NCBI GenBank assembly: GCA_947652605.1
Contig: OX393581.1
Coordinates: 26,654,788 to 26,718,787, forward strand
Origin: Elmis aenea
Taxonomy: Eukaryota; Arthropoda; Insecta; Coleoptera; Elmidae
Length of the DNA stretch: 64,000 bases
Direction: 5' to 3'
Shown here piece by piece: positions 11,241 through 23,300 of this stretch (its first letter is position 1; each line of letters starts with the position of its first letter). The notes beneath the pieces are model-generated. The model was not told the DNA's origin. It saw nothing but the letters and a program-made list of their open reading frames with translations, and did no database searches. The position numbers were made by a program, and so were the translations under genes.

Positions 11241-12060
11241 TGGGGGTTCTACGCAAAAATGTGACACTTGACTTAAAGTAACACTTAAAAAAATTTATGA
11301 CTATTTCTTAAAATTAGAAAACACATTTACAATTTACAGAAAATAACAAACAAAAATTTAAGAACGGCGGATCATAACAAAGTACCTACTAGTTAATATG
11401 TTGTATTCATTATTCAAATACATAATCAAATGTTGTTGTTTTCTTGAAATGTCACCTCAAATCAATTTACTCCACAAGTTTTTTGCAGCTTAGATTTGCC
11501 TTAACGTCAAATTATTTTCTAGTTTTATTGAAAACCTAAAATATCTGAATTGTATCTTTATTCGTGGGCATTGACTCACAGTAAATGACCTGTCAGATAT
11601 TCAAGATACACCTACAACAGATTAGGGAGGAATATATTAGCCGATGAAAAACAATAAGTATATAAAAATTTATCAATGTCAAATTCTTACGAAGAAATTC
11701 TGTGTCATCGATTCATATTCTGCAAAATACATTTTCAGTCTATAGAAAACATTAAGTTAGCTGCCGTAGTTCATTATATCGTGTGTTCTAGAAGAAGCGC
11801 AAACTTATAACTCTTTAGATACAAAGATACACATCTTTGATATGTTTTGTTTCAGACTAATACCGTTAACGGTAAAATTTTCTACATTACGGTTATTATC
11901 ATATCCGTTTTGACGAAAAGTGGGGTTATGTAATTTTTCATTAAATTTTTAAATGTCGATATTTTTCGTTTAATAATGATACTTTCAATTTTCGTTTAAA
12001 CTTTATTAACTATTTCAATTTTTTTTTAATGATGAACCTACATCAATAGTACCTATCACG
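11241..12060. other. AT-rich sequence, mostly unassigned
   Basis: No bounded element. The stretch 11855-12005 contains AACGGTA, ACGAAAA and TTTCGTTT words like the AACG-rich hAT fragments elsewhere. Confidence 0.35.
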
Positions 12061-12072
12061 TATCACACAACG

Positions 12073-12868
12073 CGGGAATCATGTAACGATGAAACCAAGC
12101 AACACGGGAATCGTTCATCACTGGAACGCTTAAATTTGGAATCCAGAAATTAAGAATTTTTGCTGCCCTCTATATTACAACAGCCTAAGTATAATATAAT
12201 TACAGAACATTTCGTTTTATATTTTTTCTTAACTATTGTATGGTGAAAGATAAAAACATCTTGTTAATGTATCTCAACGGCTACATATTGGGGCAAAGTT
12301 GCGTAATTATAATGCTTAGTCAATTTCAAAAAGAAATTTCAAAATTTGTGTCTAGCACCATTTCATTGAGACAAAATGACGTGGCAAAACTTAACTGATT
12401 AAACAGTTAAATTGAAACGATATTTGGACCGTGGAAAAATGTATTTATCATTTTCATTTAGTTTTTAGTTTTAGTGTTTAGTTTTAATGATAATTGTTAG
12501 CTAAAAATTTGTTTATCACTCGAGTAGTTTTTCATTCAAAAATAATTTGAACGTGCCTCGTCACAATTTTTTTATTTGTTTTTGTTAGTTACTTTCTCTA
12601 TGGAATTGACTAAGCATTATAATATTTTTGCAGCTTTACCCAAAATCGTAGCCCATGAGTTACATTAACAGGATGTTTATATCTTTCACTATACATACAA
12701 TAGTAAAGCCAAAATATAAAACGAAGTGTTCTGTAATTAAATTATACTTAGGCTGTTGTAATATAGAGGGCAGCAAAAATTCTTAATTTCTGGATTCCAG
12801 ATTTGAGCGTTCCAGCGATGAAGGATTCCCGTGTTACGTGGTTCCATCGTTCCATGATTCCTGCATTG
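12073..12868. mobile_element. Foldback element with about 260-bp arms
   Basis: The left arm (12073-12330) and right arm (12607-12868) are inverted copies sharing GGAATCCAGAAATTAAG, GCTGCCCTCTATATTACAAC and a TATACTTAGGC-like block, separated by an AT-rich loop. Outside the arms, GAATC/GGAACG-type words repeat and extend to about 12950 on the right, so the right terminus may lie further out. No coding potential and no clear target duplication. Confidence 0.7.
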
Positions 12869-12977
12869 AGTAATTACAGCGTTGAACGATTCAAGATTTG
12901 AATGTTCTATCGGTGCATTTTCCAGACTTGAACATTCCATATTTGAATGTTTTAGATAATAATGGCTTACCTTTCCT

Positions 12978-13182
12978 ATTTACCGTGATTCGGCAATAGC
13001 TCTGTGAGGTTTTATACAAGAAATGCATGATGCCGTGTACTCAAGGAACTCGGAACAATTTGCTTGCGGTACCTACGATTGAGATCCATATACCAAAGTT
13101 GCTGAGTCTGGTCTGAAGCGTATCGCTTTAAACAGAGTTTAATAATCGTTATTACATCAATTTTTAATAATTTAAATAAATA
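12978..13182 (+). repeat. 205-bp repeat, inverted partner at 19660-19864
   Basis: Aligned by eye, this segment is the reverse complement of 19660-19864 with about two mismatches (the third base of CGGCAA, and CATCAATT versus CATTAATT). It contains CTCTGTGAGGTTTTATACAA and GGTACCTACGATTGAGATCC. Such similarity in old, AT-rich DNA means recent duplication or two recent copies of an unknown repeat. No coding content recognised. Confidence 0.85.
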
Positions 13183-13389
13183 TATTCTGAGAAAATTTCT
13201 TGATAAATCATGTTTTAAGTACTTTTACAATGTGAAACATATTTTTCTGACGTAATTTTTTGTAGTTTATCTACTTATAGGTATATTTAAAAACAACTTA
13301 ACTTTTCATTAATGGCAGACATATGCTTGACTTTTTTCATCAACAGATGTATTGCGTTATCAATAGTTAAAAATAAACGTTTTCTTTAA

Positions 13390-13640
13390 ATGTTTGTTTA
13401 AAATCCGTTATGATTTCATATTCTGCTTCATACACAAACTGTTTTTTCTTCTGATACAAACTCTTTTCTTTTTGAAGATTAGATATTACACCTACACTTC
13501 AGCGATGTCTTCCGCATCCGCTAACATTTTTTCAAACTCATCATTATTTTGTACTTTTTTTTTAAGAGTAAGGCACACCGGTGTCTTGGCGCCCCTAGAC
13601 AATTGCCTAGATGCGCCTAATGGTAAAACCGGTCGTAACA
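13390..13640 (-). pseudogene. hAT transposase relic (ZMYM1-like type) and terminus
   Basis: On the minus strand, 13394-13545 reads EFEKMLADAEDIAEV, then a stop-containing stretch with KKKR and RRKNS. This resembles the segment in ZMYM1-like hAT proteins that precedes the catalytic region (a 'yneA..lAeel..epvFk.kR.rrkk' pattern). Two or more stops interrupt it. Next to it, 13573-13625 is a GC-rich block with AGGCAATTGTCTAGGGGCGCC on the minus strand, similar to the hAT end at 20326-20376. It is a short broken fragment, and the assignment rests on pattern memory. Confidence 0.45.
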
Positions 13641-13659
13641 ATAAGAAATATTTTTAATG

Positions 13660-15530
13660 TGAGAGAAGGTTTTTTTGTAGCACAATATATTTCGTTAGGC
13701 GTAAAGGAGTTTATGCACAAGCAAATTAATGCATTGCACAACAGAAAACAGTTTCACCTTACAAGTTATTTAATAGAAACAAGCAATTCTTTTAAAAAAT
13801 AATTATTCCAAACATCAAGATAGGTTCGTTGGGGTAAGGTTACTGCAAGGAGTTGATGCGGTAACATAATTAAAATAAAAAGTCCATAAATAGTCTTAAT
13901 CTTAATACATACTTAATGTTATAAAAACTGAAAAAAGATTTTGTTTACAACAAAAATATTTTCGGTTTTTGCGTTTGTCTGATGCAGTAAAAATATAAGC
14001 TTATAGTCCTTAAATTTAATTAAAACATATCAAAGCTACTGCTCTTGTTCTGAAACTAGTTCTTCAGAATATGGAACACAACATTTGGAACTGTAAAGTT
14101 TTCTCCCTACAAGCACTTGTTATTTATTACAGTGCAAGTGCTTCCCCAATGATAACATCGTTAATTATATACCAATTGGCTCCGAGGTTAGCGACCATGA
14201 ATTACGAACTGTGTCTAAGAGGTTACGGAAATGCACATCGCCAGCAAAACACTGAATTGGATCTCTGTTGATGCGGCAACATCCGTTGCGCTTCGTCAGG
14301 CTCCATTAATAAGTTTGCGCTGGCATGAACTGACTCGTAAAATCTCGAATAAATGCAAATGTAAAGAGCATCTATCTACATCCACCGAAAATTATTGGAG
14401 TTATAAAAAATCCCAAGCGAACCGTGCAAGAATTTGTTTATTGACTATAAACGCAATGATATATTATTTTACACAAACTAACAGTCTCACTGGATTCTAT
14501 GAATATAGCATTTATAGTGATAAACTACAACATTATTTTACATAAGAGAAATTTTATTATATTTAAAGCTAAAGGCATTGACGTTTATGAAAACAATTTA
14601 TGAAAGAACACGTACTTTTAATTTAAGCTTTCTTAGTTTAACGATTTTTCGCGTTCGGCTTTGCATTGTTATTTTAATTTGATTTCTTATCATTGAAACT
14701 GCAAAAACGAAAGCACTACGGACTTAATTAAATAAGAACGTTTAGTTTCTTGGGCTGATTTACTTTTAATTTCATATTTAAGTCACAACGATATTTTCCG
14801 AAGATGAACGAAAAAACTCATAACATGAATGTTTTGTGTATTGTAATTTCACACTTGTTTTTACATAGGTATAAGTGTAACTTTACGGTTATCAGTATTT
14901 TGGTATTGTAAAGTAGGTTGAATGGATTATTGACATTCGAATTTAGACAGGGACTTTTATATAAAAAGTGGCGCCATATCAAAGTTTCACAAAAATTAAC
15001 ATTAAGAACTTTTAACTTTATTTGTCAAAAAGAGCTTGGCAGATTAATTTACTAAGATTTTTTAACATTTACAGTATAGCATATTTTTATAGATAATAAG
15101 CATATTTTGATATGCAAAATATGTTAAACTTAATTTGCTTAAATACACAAAAATTAGGATCACTATTAAAGATTTATGGTCCCAAAATAAAACACCAATG
15201 TCTAAAATTCAATTTTGTATCATACAAGCACTCACAATTTTTGACAAGAACAGCTAAGAAAACATATATTTTGTAAAAGCAAATTATGGAAATTGAAAAT
15301 ATTGTCACATTAATATTTTTATGTAAATTTGATAGTTTAAATTTGTTGTTAAAATACAGTTTCGTAAACTCCGTTTATAGGTTGGTTACATGTTACACCA
15401 TGCAGTCAGCTCAATTCGCAATCATAATGTTATAACTGTGTCACAGCAAGCAAATGGAGTTAAAGTCACCAAGTGCGGCCTTATGTGTGTGGTTGTGGTT
15501 CACATGTTGTGTGCTCCGCTCGCGCGGCAG
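13660..15530. other. Unassigned sequence with two weak open frames
   Basis: Open frames at 14071-14271 and 14231-14545 overlap in different frames in a somewhat GC-richer patch. Neither peptide resembles a known family and no splice-bounded exon is evident. The rest is AT-rich. Confidence 0.35.
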
Positions 15531-15534
15531 ACTG

Positions 15535-15768
15535 CTATGGGTGGATTGACCCCCTCTTCAGCTGTTACATGTACAAAGATAGTGGGTGTGTATAGTCAAG
15601 GATGGGCAAGGATATGTGGAAGTACCTACTACCACAGCATTTGCCTTAACTGTAGAGAAAACCACCTGAAACCCCTACAATGAGTCGGTGCTGAGATTCG
15701 AACCCATAACCTCCCGATTGCATGTTAGATTGTTAACACAATCAGCCACCTAGCTCGGTACGGCCTTA
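15535..15768 (-). mobile_element. tRNA-derived SINE, copy 2
   Basis: On the minus strand it starts ACCGAGCTAGGTGGCTG, has a B box GGTTCGAATC (complement at 15695-15704), then TGTAGGGGTTTCAGGTGGTT and GGCAAATGCTGTGG, matching copy 1 at 7594-7798 in order and orientation. The 3' limit is approximate. A longer open frame on + across it is incidental. Confidence 0.75.
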
Positions 15769-16171
15769 TGAGTTTCCTTGTTAGTCTTCCCAAATTATAA
15801 GTAGAGAGGGAAGAGTCAACAGTAGACTCCTAGTCGGTCGTAGAGTAACCGGCCGAGATGGCCGTAATTACCCTGAGTCAAACGAGTCACAGTTCTGTAA
15901 GATTTCTGTTTGTCAATGTGTTCGCCTTGTTCTTATAATAAATCTACTTAATTTCCTGATTATTAGCTAGCTTCATTATGAATATCGAGCTACTCCCCAA
16001 TCGCACATCTCGAAGGTTTAGGCCTTTATGACAATATCCATAGTTTTGGTGCAGTAAATCAAATGTGCGATGGTTAAATTAAATTAAAACAACGTAATTA
16101 AAAAAGTTATAATACTAGTTATTTATGTATCAAGGCCAAAAAGTACGTTTTGGCCGAGGTGCATATTACAT

Positions 16172-16456
16172 TTTTTGTGCGATCGAATTAAAAACAATTT
16201 AAATTTTTAGTAATTTTCAAAATTATAGGTTAGAAACTACGTGACATTATGTCACTGACAGATGACGGCGTATGTACTGCATTACCGGCCCTCTCCTTAG
16301 CAACGGCCGTAAAAGTTACTTTTTCGGCCGTTGCTAAGGATAACGACCTGAAAAGTAACTTTTACGGCCGTTGCTAAGGATAGGGCGGGCAATGCAGTAC
16401 TTTATGGTTGCTAACGCGTCCGTCAAACAACTGTTTCTAGTACGATCGCACAAAAA
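16172..16456. mobile_element. Palindromic element with TTTTGTGCGATCG termini
   Basis: Termini TTTTGTGCGATCG (from 16173) and CGATCGCACAAAA (to 16455) are inverted. Inside, 16274-16400 is a second near-perfect inverted repeat opening GTACTGCATTACCGGCC and closing with its complement. The motif CGGCCGTTGCTAAGGA occurs three times, once inverted. It could form a long cruciform. No coding capacity. Superfamily unknown. Confidence 0.7.
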
Positions 16457-16696
16457 TACATTTATGTTTTACGACGCAGCAAAGTCTTAACCCACATCAA
16501 TAAAAATAAATAAATAATAATTGACGTCTTCAGCAATTACATAAATCTGGCATTCAAATTAAAATATAGGTACCTGTAATACCTGATACAATTAATCTCT
16601 AACATACATCCATTTTTGATTTTTTTATAAGAAACTTGACTATTTTCCCTTTTCACAACTAATTTATTAATTTTTCACACTACATTACATTCCCTA

Positions 16697-17250
16697 TACA
16701 ACGTCATTAAAAAAGTATGCAACAAAGGAAAAGGTTTTTATTATAATTTTGTTTTATTGTTGATAAAATAAAAATTGCATAAAAATTCATACGACACTGG
16801 ATTTTAGCAATTTCAGGAATATTCGGAAGAGTAAAGTGCCCTCATTTGAAGATTTACAAAAAAAAAAACTCATAGGGAAAGATTATTTAGAATTAAAAAT
16901 TAAACCGTGTAAAAATTTGACGTTAAAATTCCAATTATTATTTTTGAAGTATTTTAAGCATTCAAAAAGTCTGCAACAAATGAAAAAGGTTTTTATTATC
17001 GGTTTCTCAAAAAATAGTATTTTTAAGATAAGTTGGTGCATGCTCTAAAACTAATTTTAAGATAGAAAAATATCATTTAAAATTCGTATAACATTAGATT
17101 TTAACGATTTTAGAAATATTCGCAAGAGTATATAATAATAGGGGCACTTTACTCTTGTGAATATTTCTAAAATCTAGTGTCATATGAATTTTTATTGATA
17201 TTTTTCCATCTTAAAACTAGTTTTAGACCAAAGACCATACATCAACTTTT
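16697..17250. mobile_element. Truncated copy of the 'GTCATTCAAAAAGTCTGC' palindromic family
   Basis: Begins TACAACGTCATTAAAAAAG and contains the internal module starting ATTCAAAAAGTCTGCAACAA, matching the fuller element at 48959-50040. The far right terminus is missing or decayed near 17250. Open frames in it are accidental. Confidence 0.7.
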
Positions 17251-17551
17251 ATGACCCACTAATAGCTTTATATGGTAACCACTTACACAGACTTAATAAA
17301 CTCGCATAAGTATATTTACTATGAATCTATTAGTTAAACAATGTGTTTTATAAAATAAGCAGATTACGAAACTACTATTTACACCTGCTCAGCCATCTAT
17401 AGCTAGGCGTTAAGTTTCGTATAATATCGGTACTATTCAAACATACGACGCTATTGCGTATTGCGGAGCCCCAGAAAAACATTAAGATTGTTTACGGGCA
17501 AATGTTATAATGGCACATTAGGTATATCATAATTTTGCGCTCCTTATACTT

Positions 17552-17660
17552 CAGCGCCGGACTTACTTAGCCCGTAGCTAAGGCCGTCCCTGACCAGCCT
17601 ATTCGGGCAGCGGCCCTTCTGACATTTGCCAATTGCCAGAACTGCCAAATGGCCAGTCCA
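17552..17660. mobile_element. Solo hAT end
   Basis: CAGCGCCGGACTTACTTAGC, followed by GC-rich sequence with GGGCAGCGGCCC and AACTGCCAAATGGCC words, typical of a hAT left terminus. No matching right end with a duplication was found. Confidence 0.5.
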
Positions 17661-17782
17661 AGCCTGATCGCAAGTGTAAACATCTTAAGAAAGCAGCGAT
17701 AGTCCTTACTTTCTTACCTTCGTTCATGTACTGTTTTTACTGTCAACAAACTAGTTCGTTATTTTATCCGATAAGTGCTTAA

Positions 17783-18876
17783 CTCTTACAGGCACATAAA
17801 AAGTAGACATATTTTTGCCCGTGCTGCACACAAAATTCAAAATTATTTATTAACAACGAAACTAAATACATTTGAAAGAGGCTGCAGATTAAAGAAAAAT
17901 ATATGTTTTAGCATCCTCGTCGGGTTCAGCAACTCCTGGTGAGGTGGTACACCCTATGTACCACTATGCCTGTAATGCGAAATTTTGAGTAGCTTGATTT
18001 ATCACAAATTGTAATATTTTCTTTTATTTTACTTCTTTGTGATAGTCCTGAAAACATGTCTTTGATTTAGATAAACAAAATGGCACTTTGCATATTGAAC
18101 ACATCCATTTTGTGCGTATACTTGATTTTTTTTGTACTACAGTTTCCAGATCTTTAACCGCATCCTGGTTTTGATTTCAGTAATATCTGTTTGTTGTTTT
18201 TTTTTTAGCAAAATGACATAGTGGCATATTGCTATCAGAATCTGATAAGTTTCTAAATTATCCATTTCCAAATCAACTTCCCTTTCCTCATTTACCTGCT
18301 CTGTATAATCTAGTTCACCAATTATAGATTCTTGGTCAGTCAGAATATCTTCAAATTCCGCAAGAAATTAATCCATTGTCATATCTTTCAATTCAAATGA
18401 CAAGTCTTCTAAATTGTATTTTGCCATTTTAATAATGATTATTTGTTTGAATGCTCACAGTGGTACAAATAACGTACCACCAAAATATTGTCAAATAAAC
18501 ACAAGAAAAACTTATTTTAAATATGAAAACAATGTCAAGTGTAAACCATACCACAAGCAGACAGATTTAACAAAAACACAATTATTTTACGTTAAAATTA
18601 CACTAATTACAACAAATTATTTTTGTACACTTTACTGGGGTACAAAATACAACTAAAATGAGTTGACAGATGATCAATGCAAGCAATTTCTATCAGGTTC
18701 TGACCTGCAGCGTAAAGTTATGTTATGTCAGTACATATTGGGATAGGTGGTACAGTTTTTAAGCGACCGTGCAGAACAGCAGAAATATTAAATTAGGTGG
18801 TACAATTTCAATACCACCATGCAGCATTGGTAACAAAAATAGTGGTACATAACGTGTACCACCATGCCTGTAAGAG
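17783..18876 (-). mobile_element. Internally deleted piggyBac element
   Basis: Flanked by TTAA at 17779-17782 and 18877-18880, with termini CTCTTACAGGCA and TGCCTGTAAGAG. Subterminal GTGGTACA / TGTACCAC motifs occur at both ends. The interior holds the first and last parts of a piggyBac transposase on the minus strand. The catalytic core is missing. Confidence 0.9.
18024..18427 (-). pseudogene. piggyBac transposase remnant (N-terminus plus cysteine-rich C-terminus)
   Basis: Starting at the ATG at 18427 (minus), the reading begins MAKYNLEDLSFELKD, meets a stop after about 18 codons, and continues as an acidic segment (FEDILTDQESIIGELDY) typical of piggyBac N-termini. The end of the gene, finishing at the TAA at 18024-18026, reads KWMCSICKVPFCL then CFQDYH, which matches the C-terminal cysteine-rich zinc-binding domain of piggyBac transposases (CxxCxxPxC...CF..YH). 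The DDD catalytic domain is absent. About 400 bp remain of a gene normally near 1.7 kb. It is not functional, but the family is clear from the zinc domain plus TTAA sites. Confidence 0.85.
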
Positions 18877-18880
18877 TTAA

Positions 18881-19659
18881 ACAACCGATTTACCGTCCGA
18901 TCAACTATCAGAGAAGCTACCGAAACGCTATATCGATACAGCTTTGCTGGAAAAAATCTTTTGTGTTAAATTTATCCACTTTTTAACTCTTTAAAGGCAA
19001 CTCCGTATGAATAAAGTGTTCTTGTCCTGATGGGTCCTAATTAATCGATATCTACTGTAATTGTTAAACGTCGATTATTAAGTCTTGAGATGTGGCAAAA
19101 GCGGAGGATATTTAACGATTATCTTAAGTACGCAGTTTCTGTACAAGTTTTTGAATTGCAATTGCATTCCATATAAGAATGTCTCTTAAATTATTCATCA
19201 ATGGCAAATAGAATGCGAATAGGTACATTCATAGTGCCCATGTGACATACAATACAGTATAATGGCTGACTAGACGTCGCTCGGATCGCTAAAGAGTTCC
19301 TTTACGATGGTACCGGCTTGGTTTAGCTTGTAATATTTTTCGATTTAACTTTAATAAAATAGTTACAGGATATGATCGGTAGGAGACTTATAAATTTCCC
19401 GCGTCGCTGAAGAAGAGTATCCGATCTTCGGCACATGGTTGAAATTACTTACCTAAATTTTGTATCCGTAGATTAAATATCATTATTTTAGAAATATCGT
19501 CTTGGGAGTTTGTATTTAAAAAAGTGTTGCAAGTAATTAAATGCAAATCTTTTTTGTAAAATAAATTGTTTCTTCAAACTTAACAAAGATTTATAAAACG
19601 TTATTAAAAAAACACGTCTAATTTTTTTATTGTTTTTCAATACAAAATGCTGTCACACT
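18881..19659. other. AT-rich sequence, nothing recognised
   Basis: No element ends, coding segments or RNA genes seen. Confidence 0.4.
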
Positions 19660-19864
19660 TATTTATTTAAATTATTAAAAATTAATGTAATAACGATTAT
19701 TAAACTCTGTTTAAAGCGATACGCTTCAGACCAGACTCAGCAACTTTGGTATATGGATCTCAATCGTAGGTACCGCAAGCAAATTGTTCCGAGTTCCTTG
19801 AGTACACGGCATCATGCATTTCTTGTATAAAACCTCACAGAGCTATTGCTGAATCACGGTAAAT
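19660..19864 (-). repeat. 205-bp repeat, inverted partner of 12978-13182
   Basis: Reverse complement of 12978-13182 with about two mismatches. An open frame on + (19630-19830) across it has no recognisable product. The flanks differ from those of the partner on both sides, so the edges are sharp. Confidence 0.85.
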
Positions 19865-19979
19865 TACAAATAATAGCAAGACAAATCCCAAAAAACACTT
19901 TTTTAATAAATTAATGTCCTATTATAACTAAGCACATTTGCAAAAATGATTTAGAAAATAGTGTTCTACATGTGCTTAT

Positions 19980-20376
19980 TGCTCTGAGAATTTTCCCGAA
20001 ATTGTCGGTATCGGTAGAGAGTCCAGAAAGGACTTTTTCAAAATTAAAACTTTCTACCCTAAAAATAATATTTATAAAGTATGTATAATATTACACCTAC
20101 AATCGATAAAGATAGTTTAATTTTAAACTTGGTTAAAGCAAAAAAAATATTTCTTTATAGTTTTTGTATTTCAAATGTAGAATTTTTTCTGTACAAATGT
20201 TTAATTTAAAAAAAAAGGTAAATTATATTATTTTTATAAATAAAAATATTTTTAGAATATTTTTCATTTGCTGCTTGACAACTGGGTAAATCCCTAAAAA
20301 CATATTTCACGATAATGTATAGGGGCGCCTTAATTTTTTTTGCCTAGGGGTGTCTGATCCTCTAGCGCTAGCCCTG
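19980..20376 (+). pseudogene. hAT transposase C-terminal relic with right terminus
   Basis: On + at about 19990-20075 the reading IFPKLSVSVESPERTFSKLK matches the hAT dimerisation signature (IxxTxPVSxASxERxFSxLK). It is followed by TIDKDSLILNLVKAKK, similar to the 'iDdFa.kkaR' tail of ZMYM1-like hAT proteins. The element then ends with a GC-rich terminus GCCTAGGGGTGT...GCGCTAGCCCTG at 20376. No start, catalytic region or duplication is present. Confidence 0.7.
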
Positions 20377-23300
20377 TTTGTTGTATTACCAACTTTCTAA
20401 AATAACGAACGCCATGGGTATATCAATAGCTTTTATTTGTAGACCTGATTAAAGAACCAGAAAAGTGCGCCTAATTCGAGCCGTTTCTTAAATTAATGAT
20501 AAAAATTATAAATTTTGTTCTCTGTTACTCCTTCATATATGGAAAAAAGTTGATTAAATATTAATGTTATTGTATATGAACAGTCTAACGGTGACGTTTC
20601 TTCGACAAAATTTCTTTAAATGCCCAATTAAATGTTTATAATAATTTAAAAATATATTATTTAAAACACAATGATTTATATTACCATAACATTTAGTTAC
20701 TATAAATGCCGTAAATACAAATAGAAAAATATCGGCATTTTACTTTAGTTAGCCTTTGAACAATTTGCGAGTCAAATTGTAAAAGTTTTGTAGTTTTTAT
20801 TAATAATAATAAAAAGTTATGTGTTTGTAGTTTTAGTTGCAAATTTATTACATTTTATAATAAAGTTCTCTGCTTTACTCATGCAATATTGAACAACAAT
20901 GTACCAACTTAACAATGGGCTTAAAAGTTTATATCAATTTTGTAGTTTAAATGTAGCATTTATTACTTGTTAGCTTGGAGAAATAACGGTGAAGGTATAG
21001 GGATTTTTGTTTAATTTTTATTTCCAATTAACGACTTATATTGGGTTTTATTTCAAATGTAATTTATCATTTCATTGCTTTTATTGTAAATTAATTTTTA
21101 GTGGTTTAAACTTTTTTTCAGTAGTAGTAATTGAAAGACCCTGTATCTGCATAACCCCCTTAAAAACGAACTGTAAAGAGACGTACGCGTTCGGGCGCAA
21201 CGTATCAATTTAATACCAGATGCTTTGTTTTAAACACACTGTAGCAAACACAGCATGTAACTGTCACTAGAGGGTAGCTAGAAGGAAGTCAAGAAGGTCC
21301 TGTACAGGTGAAACCTTCCAACTCTCGCGTTCAATAACGTCGCCAAAAAGAATTGTGGTTGTATCATATGTAACTCATGCGCCTGACGGAGTCCGTAATT
21401 ATTTATAAATATTTCTTATTTCATTTATGCATATAAGTCAAATTCAAGGGGCCCCACAAAAAATATTTATCGAGTCCTTTACTAACTAAATCCGCCCCTG
21501 GCAATTTTAACTAAATTTAAGTAAATGAAGCGAACGTAACTAGACAGATATTATTCTTCACAAATATCTAGTAACTATACACGTATTGTTTTTGTTTACA
21601 AAATAATTTGTTTAATAACTATAAAAAACAAACTTTACAATTTATTGCACATTTCTTTATTGTCGGTTCTATAGCATTGTCTCAATCTTTTGAAATTTAA
21701 TGCGCCTCTAAATTTTATTCGCCTTGTTCAGCATGTAAAACAGATCTCATAAAGGGTCACTTGTATCCATTACCCAACATAGCTATAAGAACCACATGGC
21801 GTTATAACTTCACTCCATGTAGGATATCATGCAAATTTTTTGCAATATTGCAATATTCAAAATTTTTATTTTTATATGTTGCCCATATTTATTTATTTAC
21901 GGTCAACTTATTTTAAACAAAACGAGTTTTATTTTAAGATATGAATTTAAAACTCAATTTTTGTTTGTTATTGTTTTTGGTTGCTGATTGCACGGCGACG
22001 TTTTGTAAGCAAATATTTTTCTTGAATTGGAAAAGCGATGAGATTCTATAGAGGGTGACACTTATGTAAATTGTTCGATGAATGTTATTTTTATTCCTGT
22101 GCACTTTTATATAAACCGAACGAAAACATGCTGCCCAAATTGCTTTAAGAAATCCAGGATATGTAATATCGTCAAAGGGAATATAGGCATTTTTTATTTT
22201 TACATTTTTCTGCAAGGATGAAATTTGGTATTATATTGCTTCCGATGTTCTCCTATATCGCTTTACCATTTTTATGCATTCCAGCTTGACCGAACGAATT
22301 TAGGGAAATGTAGATTCACCGAGAGTATATGTGAAAGTGTAAGAAGTGAAGACGAGTTTTATGTTTATTACGGTATATTTTCAAAATATTGCATTCATTT
22401 CGTTACAGAAAAAATAAAGCTGCAAATAAACTTTACAACACATTTTTATTTTACAAGTTATGCTGTTTGATTCGAAAACCTTTGAAATATCTTTCCTTTA
22501 AACTGTTAATAATCCTCGTGTAATTAAAACAGTATCCTGTTGTAATTAATTGCTTGATTATGGTCACCTTCTTATTTTATTTAAGCTCTGTGAGTGTCCA
22601 GAGAATTTTACCGAACCGACAATAATTACGATCGCTATGGTATATATTTGAAGGGATTAATAATTATAAGGAGAAAAGTGGGCTAAAAGCTCCAACATTT
22701 TGCTGGTTTCGTAAATTTCGTGCACGAAGCCTAAAAGAATTGTACAATATATCTATCCTTAAAAAGTGGATAACAAAAAAATTTTACTACGTTAATACAT
22801 GTGTGTTATGTAAGTGGTAATACTTTTTGTATATTTGTTCGACAAAGTTTACGAGAACAGGTTAATATTTATGCTACAAAAGTATTTTTTAGTTAGGTGT
22901 ATAATAAAACATTTAATTTTCACCACTTACCTTATTTCACACAAAAAAACAGAATGATTAATCTTTTGAAATAATGTTTATCCGACTGCTAGAGTAAAAT
23001 TACGTAAAGCTAGATAATAAATCCTTTGTTTGTTGGTCTAAAACAAAAAATGATATTGTTTTAAAACCTTTATGTTATTGGGAATATCTAAAGCTAAACA
23101 ATTGGTTTTGGGTATTATATCGTGATAAACAAGGCTTATTATAATATTCTATTTACTAATTCGGTAGTTAAATTCATTACCTGATACACACGTGAACAGA
23201 TTTACATTTTTAATTTTACCTATAGAGAATAAATATAAAACAAACATAAGTACCTACCAGTTTTAATAGGTATTTTGCTGTCATTTTTCTGGCGGCAGTT

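Noticed and set aside
14071..14545. Two overlapping + frames of 66 and 104 codons
   Set aside because: Different frames, no homology recalled, no splice context.
18414..18656. 80-codon + frame
   Set aside because: Lies mostly within the piggyBac remnant and its end, antisense to the recognisable transposase; no coding character.
12978..19864. A single 6.9-kb transposon bounded by the 205-bp inverted repeats
   Set aside because: The interior holds unrelated complete elements (SINE, piggyBac) and no gene set of its own; no duplication flanks the repeats.
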